DNA of 64,000 bases from an uncultured Ilyobacter sp. (GCF_963663625.1 NZ_OY760438.1:558001-622000), one strand, 5' to 3'. Numbered from the stretch's first letter, positions 41,021-50,813 are shown. The notes: generated by a model not told the origin, from the letters alone. Made by a program: numbers and translations.

Positions 41021-43561
41021 ATGAAGAAAAAATCTAAAATTTTTAGTTTTTCCCTAAGCATCCTATTTTTTATAGCTGCGATAATTTTAATTCAAAATGA
41101 GCTCGCAAATTATAGCTACAGGGATATTAAAAATGCAGTTTCAGAAATAAAGGGGGATATGATTTTTTTATCTGTTCTGCTGTCAATTTTTAGTTACATC
41201 CTTTTAATTTTTTTAGATTCTCTTGCCTTGAGGCACACAGGATTAAATTTTGAATATTATAAAATAATTTTTGTATCTTTTGTCAGCCGAGCTTTTGGAA
41301 ATAATTTAGGAATTTCAGCTCTCAGCTCATCTGCCATCAGATTCAGATTTTATTCCCTATGGGGGGTTCCCTATAATAAGATAATAAAACTGATTACTTT
41401 TTGCTATTCCACCTCCTGGATAGGTCTCATTGCTACAGGAGGTTTTGCTTTTACCTTCTGGCCTGTGATGATCCCTTCAAAATTTGATTTTTTCTTAGAG
41501 GATAACAGAGAGATAGGGATAATTTTTATATTATTGACTTTGTGCTATGTTTTATTTTCAATGGGGTGGAAATATATAAACTTGCATTTTGAATTTCCAT
41601 CCTTGCCCATCTCTCTTGTTCAGATATCTTTATCAGTATTTGAATGGAGTGTTGCCGGGAGTGTACTTTACGTACTGTTGCCCAGTTCATCTAAAATACA
41701 TTTTTTTACATTTATATCTATATTTGTAACCGGACAGCTTATTGGTATTATAAGCAATCTGCCGGGAGGTATAGGAGCTTTTGAATTTATCATGATCTCA
41801 TTTTTATCTCAGTTTATATCTGTGCATGAAATATTGAGTGGCCTGATTCTTTATAGAGTGATATATTATCTTCTTCCTTTATTTTTTGCAGTTGTTCTCC
41901 TTGGGGCCTATGAAGTTTCTATTAAAAAAGAATCCTTTTCTGGACTTACAAATTTCTTTGATAGTTTTATAGCACCATTTATTCCTGTATTGCTGGCTGC
42001 TGGAATGTTTTCCGGAGGATTTATAATGCTGCTGTCTGGATCTACTCCTTCTGAATTATGGCGGATAGAATGGCTTGGAAGATTTTTTCCAATTGCCACT
42101 TTAGAGGTTTCTCATTTTATAGGGAGTATTACCGGTTTTTTACTTTTGATACTAGCCACAGGTATAAAACGGAGGCTGAACAGTGCTTATTTTATATCGA
42201 TATTCCTCTTGATCATGGGTATTATATCTTCTCTTCTCAAAGGACTGGACTACGAAGAAGCCTTCATACTTTTTGTAATACTACTTCTGCTGATTCCTTC
42301 GAAAAAACATTTTTACAGAAAAGCTTCGTCATTGATTAGTTATTTGAGTGTAAATGGGATTTTATTAATATTTTTGGCCACAGCATCAGCTATCTGGATA
42401 GGGATTTTTTCATATAAGCACGTTGAATATTCTAGAGATCTTTGGTGGCAGTTTGAGATTAAAAAAAATGCTCCTAGATTTTTACGTTCGACTTTAGGAA
42501 TAGCATTGGCAACAATCTTCTATGCCCTTACTAAGATTATGAAACCTGTAACTGACTATACAATGGAAAATAGCGGAGAGGGAATCGAAGATGCCAGAAA
42601 AATACTTATGACATCCCCAAAGACATATTCCAATTTGGTTCTTATGGGAGATAAATCCATTGTATTTGATAAAGACAGAGATTCTTTTATAATGTATGGG
42701 GTAAGTGGTAAAAGCATGATAGCCATGGGAGACCCTGTAGGAAACAGTGAAGGTATTTCTGAGTTGATATGGCTTTTTTATGAAATAGCAATGAAAAGTG
42801 GTAAAAGAGTCGTCTTTTATGAGGTGGGAACAGAATACCTAAACTATTATCTGGATATAGGATTGAATGTACTAAAAATAGGAGAAGAAGCAGCAGTTAA
42901 TTTAGTTGAGTTTTCCCTTGTAGGAGGGTCTCGGAAAGGACTAAGGTATACATATAACAAGTTGCAGAAAGATGGGTGCTCTTTTAGGATAATTGAGCAT
43001 ATGGAGATAGAAAGTGTGATGGATGAACTAAAGGAGATTTCTGATGGATGGCTTGATCTGAAAAAAGGTTCTGAAAAAAAATTTTCTCTCGGAAGTTTTG
43101 ACAAAGATTATATAAAAAATTTCAGAATAGGAGTTATCGAAAAAGAGGGGAAAATAATGGCGTTTTCCAATCTTTGGGAAACCTCGAACAAAAATGAACT
43201 TTCTGTAGACCTAATGAGGTACAGGCCGAGCTCTCCAGATTCTGTCATGGAATTTTTATTTATAAACCTTATGCTTTGGGGTAAGGAGAATGATTATAAA
43301 TGGTTTAATCTTGGAATGGCTCCTTTGTCTGGAATAGAAGGACGTGAACTCTCTACATTCTGGAACCGTTTTGGAAATTTTGTTTTCAATCTCGGTGGAC
43401 ATTTTTATAACTTCAAGGGTCTAAGAAGTTATAAGGATAAATTTTCTCCCTTGTGGCACCCAAAATATATTGTTTTTTCGGGAGACCTGTCACTTTTAAA
43501 TGTATTAAAGGATGTTTATGTACTGGTTTCAGGGGGTGTGAAAGAGATTATTAAAAAATAG
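41021..43561 (+). CDS. mprF: MprF-type phosphatidylglycerol lysyltransferase/flippase
   Basis: An 846-residue protein with the two-part MprF plan. The N-terminal half has about fourteen membrane helices, including NLPGGIGAFEFI in the flippase section. The C-terminal soluble domain (DUF2156, from about residue 520) has MYGVSGKSMIAMGDPVG, FYEVGTEYLNYYLDIGL, DLMRYRPSSPDSVMEFLF and WFNLGMAPLSG. It transfers an amino acid from tRNA to phosphatidylglycerol and flips the product, giving resistance to cationic peptides. GGAGGGAGG precedes the start. Amino-acid specificity (Lys or Ala) cannot be read off. Confidence 0.88.
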   Translation: MKKKSKIFSFSLSILFFIAAIILIQNELANYSYRDIKNAVSEIKGDMIFLSVLLSIFSYILLIFLDSLALRHTGLNFEYYKIIFVSFVSRAFGNNLGISALSSSAIRFRFYSLWGVPYNKIIKLITFCYSTSWIGLIATGGFAFTFWPVMIPSKFDFFLEDNREIGIIFILLTLCYVLFSMGWKYINLHFEFPSLPISLVQISLSVFEWSVAGSVLYVLLPSSSKIHFFTFISIFVTGQLIGIISNLPGGIGAFEFIMISFLSQFISVHEILSGLILYRVIYYLLPLFFAVVLLGAYEVSIKKESFSGLTNFFDSFIAPFIPVLLAAGMFSGGFIMLLSGSTPSELWRIEWLGRFFPIATLEVSHFIGSITGFLLLILATGIKRRLNSAYFISIFLLIMGIISSLLKGLDYEEAFILFVILLLLIPSKKHFYRKASSLISYLSVNGILLIFLATASAIWIGIFSYKHVEYSRDLWWQFEIKKNAPRFLRSTLGIALATIFYALTKIMKPVTDYTMENSGEGIEDARKILMTSPKTYSNLVLMGDKSIVFDKDRDSFIMYGVSGKSMIAMGDPVGNSEGISELIWLFYEIAMKSGKRVVFYEVGTEYLNYYLDIGLNVLKIGEEAAVNLVEFSLVGGSRKGLRYTYNKLQKDGCSFRIIEHMEIESVMDELKEISDGWLDLKKGSEKKFSLGSFDKDYIKNFRIGVIEKEGKIMAFSNLWETSNKNELSVDLMRYRPSSPDSVMEFLFINLMLWGKENDYKWFNLGMAPLSGIEGRELSTFWNRFGNFVFNLGGHFYNFKGLRSYKDKFSPLWHPKYIVFSGDLSLLNVLKDVYVLVSGGVKEIIKK

Positions 43562-43601
43562 ATTATCCCTTTATAGAATTAATTTTAACTTGTAACAGTG
43601 C

Positions 43602-43637
43602 AAACCAAAACACCGGGGTTGTCCGGTGTTTTGGTTT
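43602..43637. terminator. Bidirectional terminator between mprF and the hydrolase gene
   Basis: AAACCAAAACACCGG and CCGGTGTTTTGGTTT form a 15-base-pair stem. It overlaps the stop codon of the converging minus-strand gene by two bases. Confidence 0.85.
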
Positions 43638-44391
43638 ATTTATTGAGATTCTCGTCTAAAAACTCAATGAATCGCTTCCATGATTTTTCATCGGTTTCTT
43701 TTCTGTAGCTTGGAGAGTCAAAGACAGTGAAGGCATGAGGAGCTCCGCTGTAGGTTATCATCTCGTGAGAGATACCTTTATCTTCTAATTCAACTGCAAG
43801 TTTAGCAAAGTCATCCATAGATATATTTGCATCAGCTGTGCCGTGGAGAACCAGTATTTCTCCTTTAGTTTTTGAATAATCCTGCCCTTCAGGGGTACTT
43901 AGTCCACCGTGAAAAGTAACAAATCCTTTTAGATTTATTCCAGATCTTGCAAACTCAAGTGCTGCAGCACCTCCGAAGCAATAACCCATTGCCACGGCAT
44001 TATGGATGTTTCCACCCTTTAATCTAGCCACTTCTAGAGCGCCTAACATAAGTGAACGCATCTTCTGACGGTCAGCATATAGTTCTCCTGTATGCTGTCG
44101 CCTATCTTTCACTTCTGTAGGGCGTATCCCTGCTCCGAAGAGGTCCATGGCGAAGACAGAATAACCTAAATCTGCTAGCATCTCTACACGCCGAATTTCG
44201 TAATCTGTGAGTCCGTCCCAGTCGTGGATGATTAATACCAAAGGAGCTTCAGGAGACTTATTTATAGAATAATATCCTTCGTAAACGTTGTTGCCTATCT
44301 TATATGATATCATTTTTCCTGAAGCCCCCATAGATGTAACTGCCATTGACATAAAAAAAATTACCATCATAATATATTTTATTTTTTTCAT
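43636..44391 (-). CDS. Exported dienelactone hydrolase family protein
   Basis: A 251-residue alpha/beta hydrolase. Residues 1-24 form a signal peptide (IKYIMMVIFFMSMAVTSMGA). The nucleophile elbow is the cysteine in AMGYCFGGAAALEFA, as in dienelactone hydrolases; the aspartate is in VLHGTADANISMDDF and the histidine in SGAPHAFTVF. The natural substrate is not predictable. AGGAGGAG precedes the start. It stands alone. Confidence 0.82.
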   Translation of the reverse strand: MKKIKYIMMVIFFMSMAVTSMGASGKMISYKIGNNVYEGYYSINKSPEAPLVLIIHDWDGLTDYEIRRVEMLADLGYSVFAMDLFGAGIRPTEVKDRRQHTGELYADRQKMRSLMLGALEVARLKGGNIHNAVAMGYCFGGAAALEFARSGINLKGFVTFHGGLSTPEGQDYSKTKGEILVLHGTADANISMDDFAKLAVELEDKGISHEMITYSGAPHAFTVFDSPSYRKETDEKSWKRFIEFLDENLNK

Positions 44392-44711
44392 ATATCTCCT
44401 CCTATTTATAAATATGTGACTGTTCTTGATATAAATTGCCTTTTTGATTTGTATAAATTACTAAGTTTATCATTGGTGCAATATCGCCTATAAGTACTTT
44501 ATAATCTGTTTTTGAAATTTCCTCTTATGTTTTATACATTAAAAATAGACCAGGCAGTAAAGGACTTATTAATAAGTGGTTTAAAAATAATTATCTCTAC
44601 CTGGTCACTGATAAAGGAATTTCAAATTATATTGGAAAATACCCATATTGATACTAGAGAATTTTTTTGATAAAATTTTTGGAATAAACTTGTAAAAGGG
44701 GAGAGTTTATT
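44392..44711. other. Intergenic region with a long imperfect palindrome
   Basis: About 320 bases between divergent genes. TTTGAAATTTCC (44511) pairs with GGAATTTCAAA (from 44616), and within it GACCAGGCAG (44548) pairs with CTACCTGGTC (44597) at nine of ten positions. This 120-base nested palindrome lies upstream of the trkA promoter, so it is not its mRNA leader. It may be the relic of a small mobile element. Confidence 0.5.
44648..44676 (+). promoter_or_regulatory. trkA-trkH promoter
   Basis: TTGATA (44648-44653), a 17-base spacer and TAAAAT (44671-44676). Transcription would start near 44683, about 30 bases before the trkA ATG. Confidence 0.6.
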
Positions 44712-46085
44712 ATGAATATATTAATTGCAGGCGGGGGAGATGTAGGGGTAAGAATAGCACAAAAACTTATATATGAAGGTTACAACATAACTTTAATAGA
44801 AAAAAACGAAAAGCTCATAAGAATGCTTAAAAACAAACTGGATGCAATGATTATCCACGGAGATGCAACAAATGTAGGGACTCTTGTAGAGGCAGATATT
44901 CAGAGTGCAGGTCTTTTTATAGTGGTTACAAATTCTGACAGTGATAATCTTGTGGCTTGTACACTGGCCAGAAACTGCGGTAGAAGAGACCTTTCTATAG
45001 CTACTAAGCTAGATGACTATACTCAGTTTTTTCTCAAGGGGAAAGTGGCACCAGGGAACTTTGGTCTGAATACAGTTGTTATACCTTCAGAGTTGACCAT
45101 AAAAAAAATCGTGGAACTAATTCAGAATCCAGATATATTTGAGATAGCCAATTATGCCGGCAACATTGCCCAGATGGTAGGGGTAAAAGTAAGAAAAGAA
45201 TTTCTATACTCCTCCGTTCCTATTTTTAAAATGGCTCAAATGGACAACATAATGAACAAGATAAGACTGGTGGCAATACAGAGAGAGGGGAATATAATAA
45301 TACCAAGGGGAAACAGTGAGATATATCCAAATGACAAGTTGTACTTTGTAGGTAGAACAGAGATTGTAAAGGAAGTTGTAAAAAAATATTTTTCTATAAA
45401 TTTAAAGTTAAACAATGTTATCATAATAGGTGGCAGCAAGAGATCAGTAAGACTTGCAAAAGTGCTTGTAAAATTAAAAAAAAATGTAGTTATCATAGAG
45501 CAGGACAGATCCATTTGTGAGGAGATAAGCTCTCATCTAGAGAATGTCATGGTTATAAACGGACTTGCAACAGACAGGTTTTTATTAGATGAGCTGAAAA
45601 TAGAGAGCTCTTGTGTGGTCAGCATGACATCTGATGATGAATACAATATCCTTGCAGCATTTATGACAAAGAAATACGGAGCTTCAAAGACCATCTGTAT
45701 GATAAAAAGTACATCAATAGTCAATGTAATAAATAATTTAGCACCTATAGATACTGTATTCTCTCCCCATGCTCTTACGGTGGGAGAGATACTGAAGCGT
45801 ACTAGAAAAGACGACCTTTTCTCAGTATCTTCCTTCACAGAGATAGATGCTGAAACTGTGGGTATAGACATAAAAGATAAGCTGCCCATCTTGAATACTC
45901 CTATAAAAAACATATCCATGCCTGCTAAGACAATTATAGGGGTCATAATAAGAGGAAAGGAGGTCATTATCCCTACAGGCGAGGATGAGATAAAATTGGG
46001 GGACAGAATCATAATCTTTCTTCTATCAGATGCCATTTACGAAGTTGAAAAAATATTTTCAAGAAGACATGGTGGCGGCCTATGA
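44712..46085 (+). CDS. trkA: Trk potassium uptake regulatory subunit
   Basis: A 457-residue cytoplasmic gating ring with two RCK units. The first NAD-binding fold begins MNILIAGGGDVGVRIAQKL with the acidic end at LIEKNEK. The second begins VIIIGGSKRSVRLAKVLVKL. Each is followed by an RCK_C ligand domain (VGVKVRKEFLYSS and VGIDIKDKLPILN). NAD(H) or ATP binding gates the TrkH channel. The gene overlaps trkH by four bases. AGGGGAG precedes the ATG. Confidence 0.93.
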   Translation: MNILIAGGGDVGVRIAQKLIYEGYNITLIEKNEKLIRMLKNKLDAMIIHGDATNVGTLVEADIQSAGLFIVVTNSDSDNLVACTLARNCGRRDLSIATKLDDYTQFFLKGKVAPGNFGLNTVVIPSELTIKKIVELIQNPDIFEIANYAGNIAQMVGVKVRKEFLYSSVPIFKMAQMDNIMNKIRLVAIQREGNIIIPRGNSEIYPNDKLYFVGRTEIVKEVVKKYFSINLKLNNVIIIGGSKRSVRLAKVLVKLKKNVVIIEQDRSICEEISSHLENVMVINGLATDRFLLDELKIESSCVVSMTSDDEYNILAAFMTKKYGASKTICMIKSTSIVNVINNLAPIDTVFSPHALTVGEILKRTRKDDLFSVSSFTEIDAETVGIDIKDKLPILNTPIKNISMPAKTIIGVIIRGKEVIIPTGEDEIKLGDRIIIFLLSDAIYEVEKIFSRRHGGGL

Positions 46086-47548
46086 ACTGGAAACTAATTT
46101 TTAAAATTCAGGGTCTTATTTTAGTTGTAGTGGGAGCTATGATGAGCATTCCTCTTATTTTTTCCTTTTATTACAGAAGTTCAGACATACTCTCTCTTTC
46201 TTTTTCTATATTTTTGACTATTTTGGTGGGAGTTTTATTTCTCTTTATTTTTAAGTCAAAAAAACGAATAAGGGCCAGAGAGGGCTTTGCCTCTGTATCC
46301 CTTGGATGGATTATGGCTTCCTGTTTTGGGGCCCTTCCATTTTATTTGGAGGGAACCATGGGATCCTATATAAACTGTGTTTTCGAATCTATGTCTGGTT
46401 TTACAACTACAGGAGCTACAATTTTAAAAGATATAGAGGTACTTCCAAAAGGGGTACTCTTTTGGAGGAGTCTCACACACTGGCTTGGAGGTATGGGAAT
46501 AATTCTTTTGACTATTGCGGTACTCCCTATGCTAGGCATATCTCCAGGGCAGCTTTACAATGCCGAGGTTCCAGGTCCTATCAAAGGTCGCTTGAGGCCA
46601 AAGATCAGGGATACAGCGGTGATATTGTGGCTAATATATCTTTCTATGACGGTTATTGAGACTATCCTCCTGATGTTTGGAGGTATGAATCTGTATGATT
46701 CTCTATGCCATACCTTTGGAACCCTTGGGACAGGGGGGTTTTCAACACGAAACAGCTCTGTCGGGGGATTTCATAGTATTTACATAGAGATTGTCATAAT
46801 AGTTTTTATGTACCTTTCCGGGATAAACTACACTCTACATTTTTATCTTATAAAGGGCAGGTTCAGAAATTTTTTAAAAAACAGTGAGTGGAGATTTTAC
46901 ACATCGATACTCTTTGCTGCAGTAATTATGATATCTCTAAACATATATTTTGCAGGTCCTGTGGAATATCGAGGGGACTACATAAAGTCACTGAGAGACT
47001 CTGCTTTTCAGGTTGTATCTATAACCACGACCACGGGATATGTTACTGCTGATTTTAATCTTTGGCCCTCTTTTTCGGGGTTGCTCTTGGTCTTAATGAT
47101 GTTTTTTGGAGGCTCTGCTGGCTCTACTGGTGGTGGTCTGAAGCAGATAAGGGTTCTGATTATGATAAAGCATATCTATCATGAGGTGGAAAAAATGGCA
47201 TATCCGAGAGCTGTTTTCTCTCTGAAGGTAGGTGGAGACAGTATAGAGGAAAGAGTGGTAAAAAATGTGGTTGTTTTTTTCATTCTTTTTATGTTCTTTT
47301 TTGGAGGGATAACAATATTTTTGGCTCTTATGGGATATGATATAGTGACATGTTTTTCTGCTTCCATCGCCACCCTTGGAAACATAGGGCCTGGTCTTAG
47401 CAGGGTTGGCGCCGTTGAGAACTATAGTTTTTTTGATCCCTACAGTAAGGTGGTTCTAATATTTGCAATGCTTTTGGGACGACTGGAGATATTTTCCGTA
47501 CTGATACTCATGTATTCTTTAACAATAAAAAAAAATAGTCATTTCTGA
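46082..47548 (+). CDS. trkH: Trk potassium uptake channel subunit
   Basis: A 488-residue membrane protein with ten or so helices in the TrkH/KtrB pattern of four M1-P-M2 repeats. Pore-loop signatures are SMSGFTTTGATIL, GTLGTGGFSTRNSS, SITTTTGYVTADF and ATLGNIGPGLSRVG. TWHWLGGMGI-like SLTHWLGGMGIILLTI is present. It forms the K+ pathway with the TrkA ring encoded upstream. The length is usual. Confidence 0.93.
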   Translation: MNWKLIFKIQGLILVVVGAMMSIPLIFSFYYRSSDILSLSFSIFLTILVGVLFLFIFKSKKRIRAREGFASVSLGWIMASCFGALPFYLEGTMGSYINCVFESMSGFTTTGATILKDIEVLPKGVLFWRSLTHWLGGMGIILLTIAVLPMLGISPGQLYNAEVPGPIKGRLRPKIRDTAVILWLIYLSMTVIETILLMFGGMNLYDSLCHTFGTLGTGGFSTRNSSVGGFHSIYIEIVIIVFMYLSGINYTLHFYLIKGRFRNFLKNSEWRFYTSILFAAVIMISLNIYFAGPVEYRGDYIKSLRDSAFQVVSITTTTGYVTADFNLWPSFSGLLLVLMMFFGGSAGSTGGGLKQIRVLIMIKHIYHEVEKMAYPRAVFSLKVGGDSIEERVVKNVVVFFILFMFFFGGITIFLALMGYDIVTCFSASIATLGNIGPGLSRVGAVENYSFFDPYSKVVLIFAMLLGRLEIFSVLILMYSLTIKKNSHF

Positions 47549-47578
47549 GGTATTTGGAAGATATGAATAGAAAAATAA

Positions 47579-47623
47579 AAATGGCAGCTTGAGATATATT
47601 CTCACACTGCCATTTTTATTTTT
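47579..47623. terminator. Bidirectional terminator after trkH
   Basis: ATGGCAG (47581) and CTGCCAT (47607) enclose a second inner stem GAGA/TCTC, with flanking A and T runs. It overlaps the end of the converging minus-strand gene. Confidence 0.75.
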
Positions 47624-48210
47624 CTGCTGAGATCAAGTAGGGACTGAAGGTCCTCTATACTCTCTCCACATTTTGTTTTTGGATTAATATGGAGTAGTGC
47701 CCTACCCCTTCTAAAACTTATTGTAACATTATTTTCACGGGAGTAGTCCTCTAGTATTGGTCTTATTTTCTGGAAATAGATGTCTGCAGGAAGGAGTTTC
47801 CCCTCTGGATAGAGACTGACAAACTCTCCCTCTTTACCTGCAGTAAAAAAAAGGTCTATGTCTAGCGGCACCTCAAAAGAAGCACCTATACGGGGGCGGT
47901 GTGGTTTTTCGTGGGAATCTTCCTTACCCAATTCTAGGAGCTCGATATATCTGAAAACTGATATCTCATCGTCTTTTACAAGATCCTTAACTTTAATAAA
48001 AGATCTCATTTTCCCTTTTCCTTCGATGGCGAGTTTTTTGTTCAGTTTTTTCTCCAAAATTTTGGTTTCTTTATTTTTAAAAACTAGTTTGTTTTTTTTT
48101 GCAAACTCTTTTATCAAGCTTTGCTTTTTCAATGTAGACACGGCGTTGTAGCCACCAACTGCCAGAAATGCAGATGCGACTACAGGTAGAATCATTATAT
48201 TCCAGCTCAT
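47602..48210 (-). CDS. Hypothetical membrane-anchored protein
   Basis: A 202-residue protein not assigned to a family. One hydrophobic helix at residues 5-23 (IMILPVVASAFLAVGGYNA) is followed by a basic stretch and a globular domain with FRYIELLELGK, GASFEVPLDIDLFFTAG and a C-terminal helix. It has the look of a single-pass protein with its soluble part in the cytoplasm, judging by the lysines after the helix. It is a single-gene unit. Confidence 0.55.
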   Translation of the reverse strand: MSWNIMILPVVASAFLAVGGYNAVSTLKKQSLIKEFAKKNKLVFKNKETKILEKKLNKKLAIEGKGKMRSFIKVKDLVKDDEISVFRYIELLELGKEDSHEKPHRPRIGASFEVPLDIDLFFTAGKEGEFVSLYPEGKLLPADIYFQKIRPILEDYSRENNVTISFRRGRALLHINPKTKCGESIEDLQSLLDLSRKIKMAV

Positions 48211-49089
48211 AACAAATATGTCCTCCCACAGTGTATTAAGGTAATAGAGTTTTGGCCCGGTAACTAGAAAAATTTTATAAATAAAAAATTGTATTTGAAA
48301 GTAAATCTTTAGTCAGTGAATCTTAAGATTTATGTAAAAAACTTAAGTTGTTATCTTTATTCAAATTAAAGTATTGAATTTCTAAGCTCTTTTACTTTCT
48401 TTGCCTGTCCAAAGAAAGTAATCAAAGAAAAGACGCCCCTAAAAAGATTCCTAAAATCATTTCTGAACTAACTTTCACTTGAAATATAGTTGGCAAAGCC
48501 TCTTTACTTCAAAGAAAGTGGATTTCAGAAAAAGTGATTTCTTAACGGGATTTTTTAAAGGATAAAGCAATCTAAAAATTTAAAAAAATTATTTTCTCTT
48601 TGTGAAACTCCTTATTTTTCTCTGTGTCCTCTGTGACCAAAAGGTTTTTTTATTATTCGTGTTAATTTTTTTGTCTTTTATTGATTTTCATTCGTGATGA
48701 AATCTTTTGACTCTATATCCTTATAAATTAAGTAATTTAAAAGAATTTCTTTCAAGTAGCAACTTAAGTTAAATATATAGGTGTAGTTATAGTTGGTGTA
48801 ATTTTTGATCTGATTTTCAGATCTTTTTATTTTATGAAAAGAAGGAGATAACAGTTTCTAGAAGAATTATTATGTAGTAAGTATTTTTAGTTAGTTTAAA
48901 TTTCCAGCAACTCCTTTTTTATTCATTGTATCCCTTTTATATAAACGGTAGCAATTTATTTATAATAGATATAGAATTCGAAGTCAAGCATAGTGTCTCA
49001 ATAATATCTAAAAATTATTTTGACTTTTAAAGTGACCGGCAATTTTTTTGACGAATGAAATCATAAAAAAGTTAAAAAAAGGAGGAGTT
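48211..49089. other. Long AT-rich intergenic region with dispersed-repeat-like segments
   Basis: Nearly 880 bases without a convincing gene. At 48388-48445 the text TTTTACTTTCTTTGCCTGTC then CAAAGAAAGTAATCAAAG matches a widespread intergenic repeat type seen in many genomes, in which CTTTCTTTG and CAAAGAAAG are palindromic. At 48620-48645 CTCTGTGTCC and CTCTGTGACCA resemble 9722-9732. These look like non-coding repeats. No RNA gene is recognised. Confidence 0.4.
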
Positions 49090-49335
49090 ATGAATATAAA
49101 ATTTTTTCAGGAATTTTTTCTATGGTGCACTGCCATAAACAGTATAGCCCTTGTCTTTTGGATGCTCATGTTTTCTTTTGGAAGTAGCTGGATCTATAAG
49201 TTTCACAGTAAGTGGTTTAAAATTTCCTTAGAGGAGTTTCATTCCATACACTATAAAGGGATGGCTTTTTACAAATTGGGTATTTTCTTGTTTAATCTGG
49301 CTCCTTACATAGCTTTGCTTATAATGGGTTCATAG
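49090..49335 (+). CDS. DUF6868-like small membrane protein
   Basis: An 81-residue protein with two hydrophobic helices: NSIALVFWMLMFSFG and KLGIFLFNLAPYIALLIMG. Between them is WIYKFHSKWFKISLEEFHSI, a pattern shared by the DUF6868 family. GGAGGAG ends three to four bases before the ATG, so this start is chosen over the ATG at 49048. The L,D-transpeptidase gene follows eight bases later. Confidence 0.65.
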   Translation: MNIKFFQEFFLWCTAINSIALVFWMLMFSFGSSWIYKFHSKWFKISLEEFHSIHYKGMAFYKLGIFLFNLAPYIALLIMGS

Positions 49336-49343
49336 GAGGGAAT

Positions 49344-49829
49344 GTGAAAAAGGTTTTAAGGGAATTCGTGTGGCGTTTTTTTCTACTATTCTTTACCTTT
49401 GTGGCTGCAATTTATGCAGAGGAGAAAATAGACCTTGTGAGGGTTGATAAATCCTCTAGAAAGATGTTTCTGATGGCGGGCCCTCAGGTGGTAAAAGTTT
49501 ATAAGATATATTTAGGGAAGAATCCTGTTGGACATAAAGAAAAATTTGGAGATAATAAAACTCCCGAGGGAGTTTATATCCTTGATTACAAAAATAATAA
49601 GAGTATTTATCATAAAAGTATCCATATATCCTATCCAAATGAAAAAGACAGGGTAACTGCAGCTGAAAAAGGTTGGGATCCAGGAGGTGGGATCACAATA
49701 CACGGACAGATAGATAACAGTCAGAAAGGTGAATACTGGACTGAAGGGTGTATAGGGGTTACAAATGAGGACATGGATGAAATATGGATATTTCTTGACC
49801 TTCCGGTGACTATAATAATAGAGCCATGA
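49344..49829 (+). CDS. L,D-transpeptidase (YkuD family), exported
   Basis: A 161-residue protein starting at GTG, with a signal peptide at residues 8-25 (WRFFLLFFTFVAAIYAEEK). The YkuD domain has the characteristic active-site elements: the histidine in ITIHGQIDNS and the nucleophile cysteine in YWTEGCIGVTNEDM. Such enzymes make 3-3 cross-links in peptidoglycan or attach proteins to it. AGGAGGGAA precedes the start. Confidence 0.87.
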   Translation: MKKVLREFVWRFFLLFFTFVAAIYAEEKIDLVRVDKSSRKMFLMAGPQVVKVYKIYLGKNPVGHKEKFGDNKTPEGVYILDYKNNKSIYHKSIHISYPNEKDRVTAAEKGWDPGGGITIHGQIDNSQKGEYWTEGCIGVTNEDMDEIWIFLDLPVTIIIEP

Positions 49830-49937
49830 ATAATTAACTCAGTCTTTTCATTTAAAATAATTTTATTCAAATTATATACTTCAATAATATATAAAAGAGG
49901 GAAAAAAACAATGTCATTTTAGGAGGCTAAAATCAAT

Positions 49938-50645
49938 ATGAGGCGTATCATAGCATTTATTTTTGTTTTTGTTACAATATTCTTGGGTATTTTTTCAAAT
50001 CCAGTGGAAGAGGTAAAGATTAGGGAAGAGTTCAAAAACTTAGACAGTTGGAAGGCTTATGAATTTCCAAAAATAAAAGAACATTCAGTATACACCATAG
50101 TGGAGGGAGAGATATTAAAAACTGAAAGTAATGCTTCTGCATCTGCGATTATTTATAAGGATGAGTTTGATGTCTATAAATATCCTCTTATTCAGTGGAG
50201 GTGGAAGGTGGATAATATAATAAAAAAAGGAGATGCCAAGTCAAAGGACGGGGACGATTACCCCATCAGAATATACATCGCATTCAAATATGACCCGGCA
50301 TATACAGGTCTTGGCAAACGGATAAAATATAACACAGCAAAACTTCTTTACGGAGATTATCCTCCTGACAGTTCATTAAATTATATATGGGCAAATAAAG
50401 ATTATAAAGAAAATATAATAGCTAACTCATACACTTCTGAAGCACAGATGATTCTTTTGCAAAAAGGCGATGCCAATGTGGGAATTTGGAAAACTGAAAC
50501 AGTAAATATTATAGAGGACTACAAGAAAGCCTTTGGAAAGCAGCCACCTGCTGTTGCCAGTATAATAATAATGAATGATACGGATAATACAAAGGAGAAA
50601 GCCGTATCTTATATAGATTATATAAAAGTATACAGGCTGAAATAA
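49938..50645 (+). CDS. DUF3047-type exported protein
   Basis: A 235-residue protein with a signal peptide (residues 3-20, IIAFIFVFVTIFLGIFS). The mature part matches DUF3047: YKYPLIQWRWKVDNIIKKGD, DDYPIRIYIAFKYD, LNYIWANKDYKENIIAN, and PAVASIIIMNDTDNTKEKA. It looks like a jelly-roll binding protein, possibly periplasmic. TTTAGGAGG lies about 10-15 bases before the ATG. The role is unknown. Confidence 0.72.
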   Translation: MRRIIAFIFVFVTIFLGIFSNPVEEVKIREEFKNLDSWKAYEFPKIKEHSVYTIVEGEILKTESNASASAIIYKDEFDVYKYPLIQWRWKVDNIIKKGDAKSKDGDDYPIRIYIAFKYDPAYTGLGKRIKYNTAKLLYGDYPPDSSLNYIWANKDYKENIIANSYTSEAQMILLQKGDANVGIWKTETVNIIEDYKKAFGKQPPAVASIIIMNDTDNTKEKAVSYIDYIKVYRLK

Positions 50646-50813
50646 TAGGGATAAAAACTCATATTTTTAAAATTATGTAAAACTTTTAAAATTATGTAAA
50701 AGGAAAGGTCAGGATTTTTGGTAGTTATATTTACATAAGTTAAAATGGTTTTCTAACTTTTAATCATAACATGGCAGCTAATTAATTTAGACAGGGTATA
50801 GGGGGCGGTTTCA

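Noticed and set aside
44392..44711. A cyclic di-AMP (ydaO) riboswitch before the trkA-trkH genes
   Set aside because: The expected conserved core of that riboswitch is not visible, and the structured sequence lies upstream of the predicted promoter.
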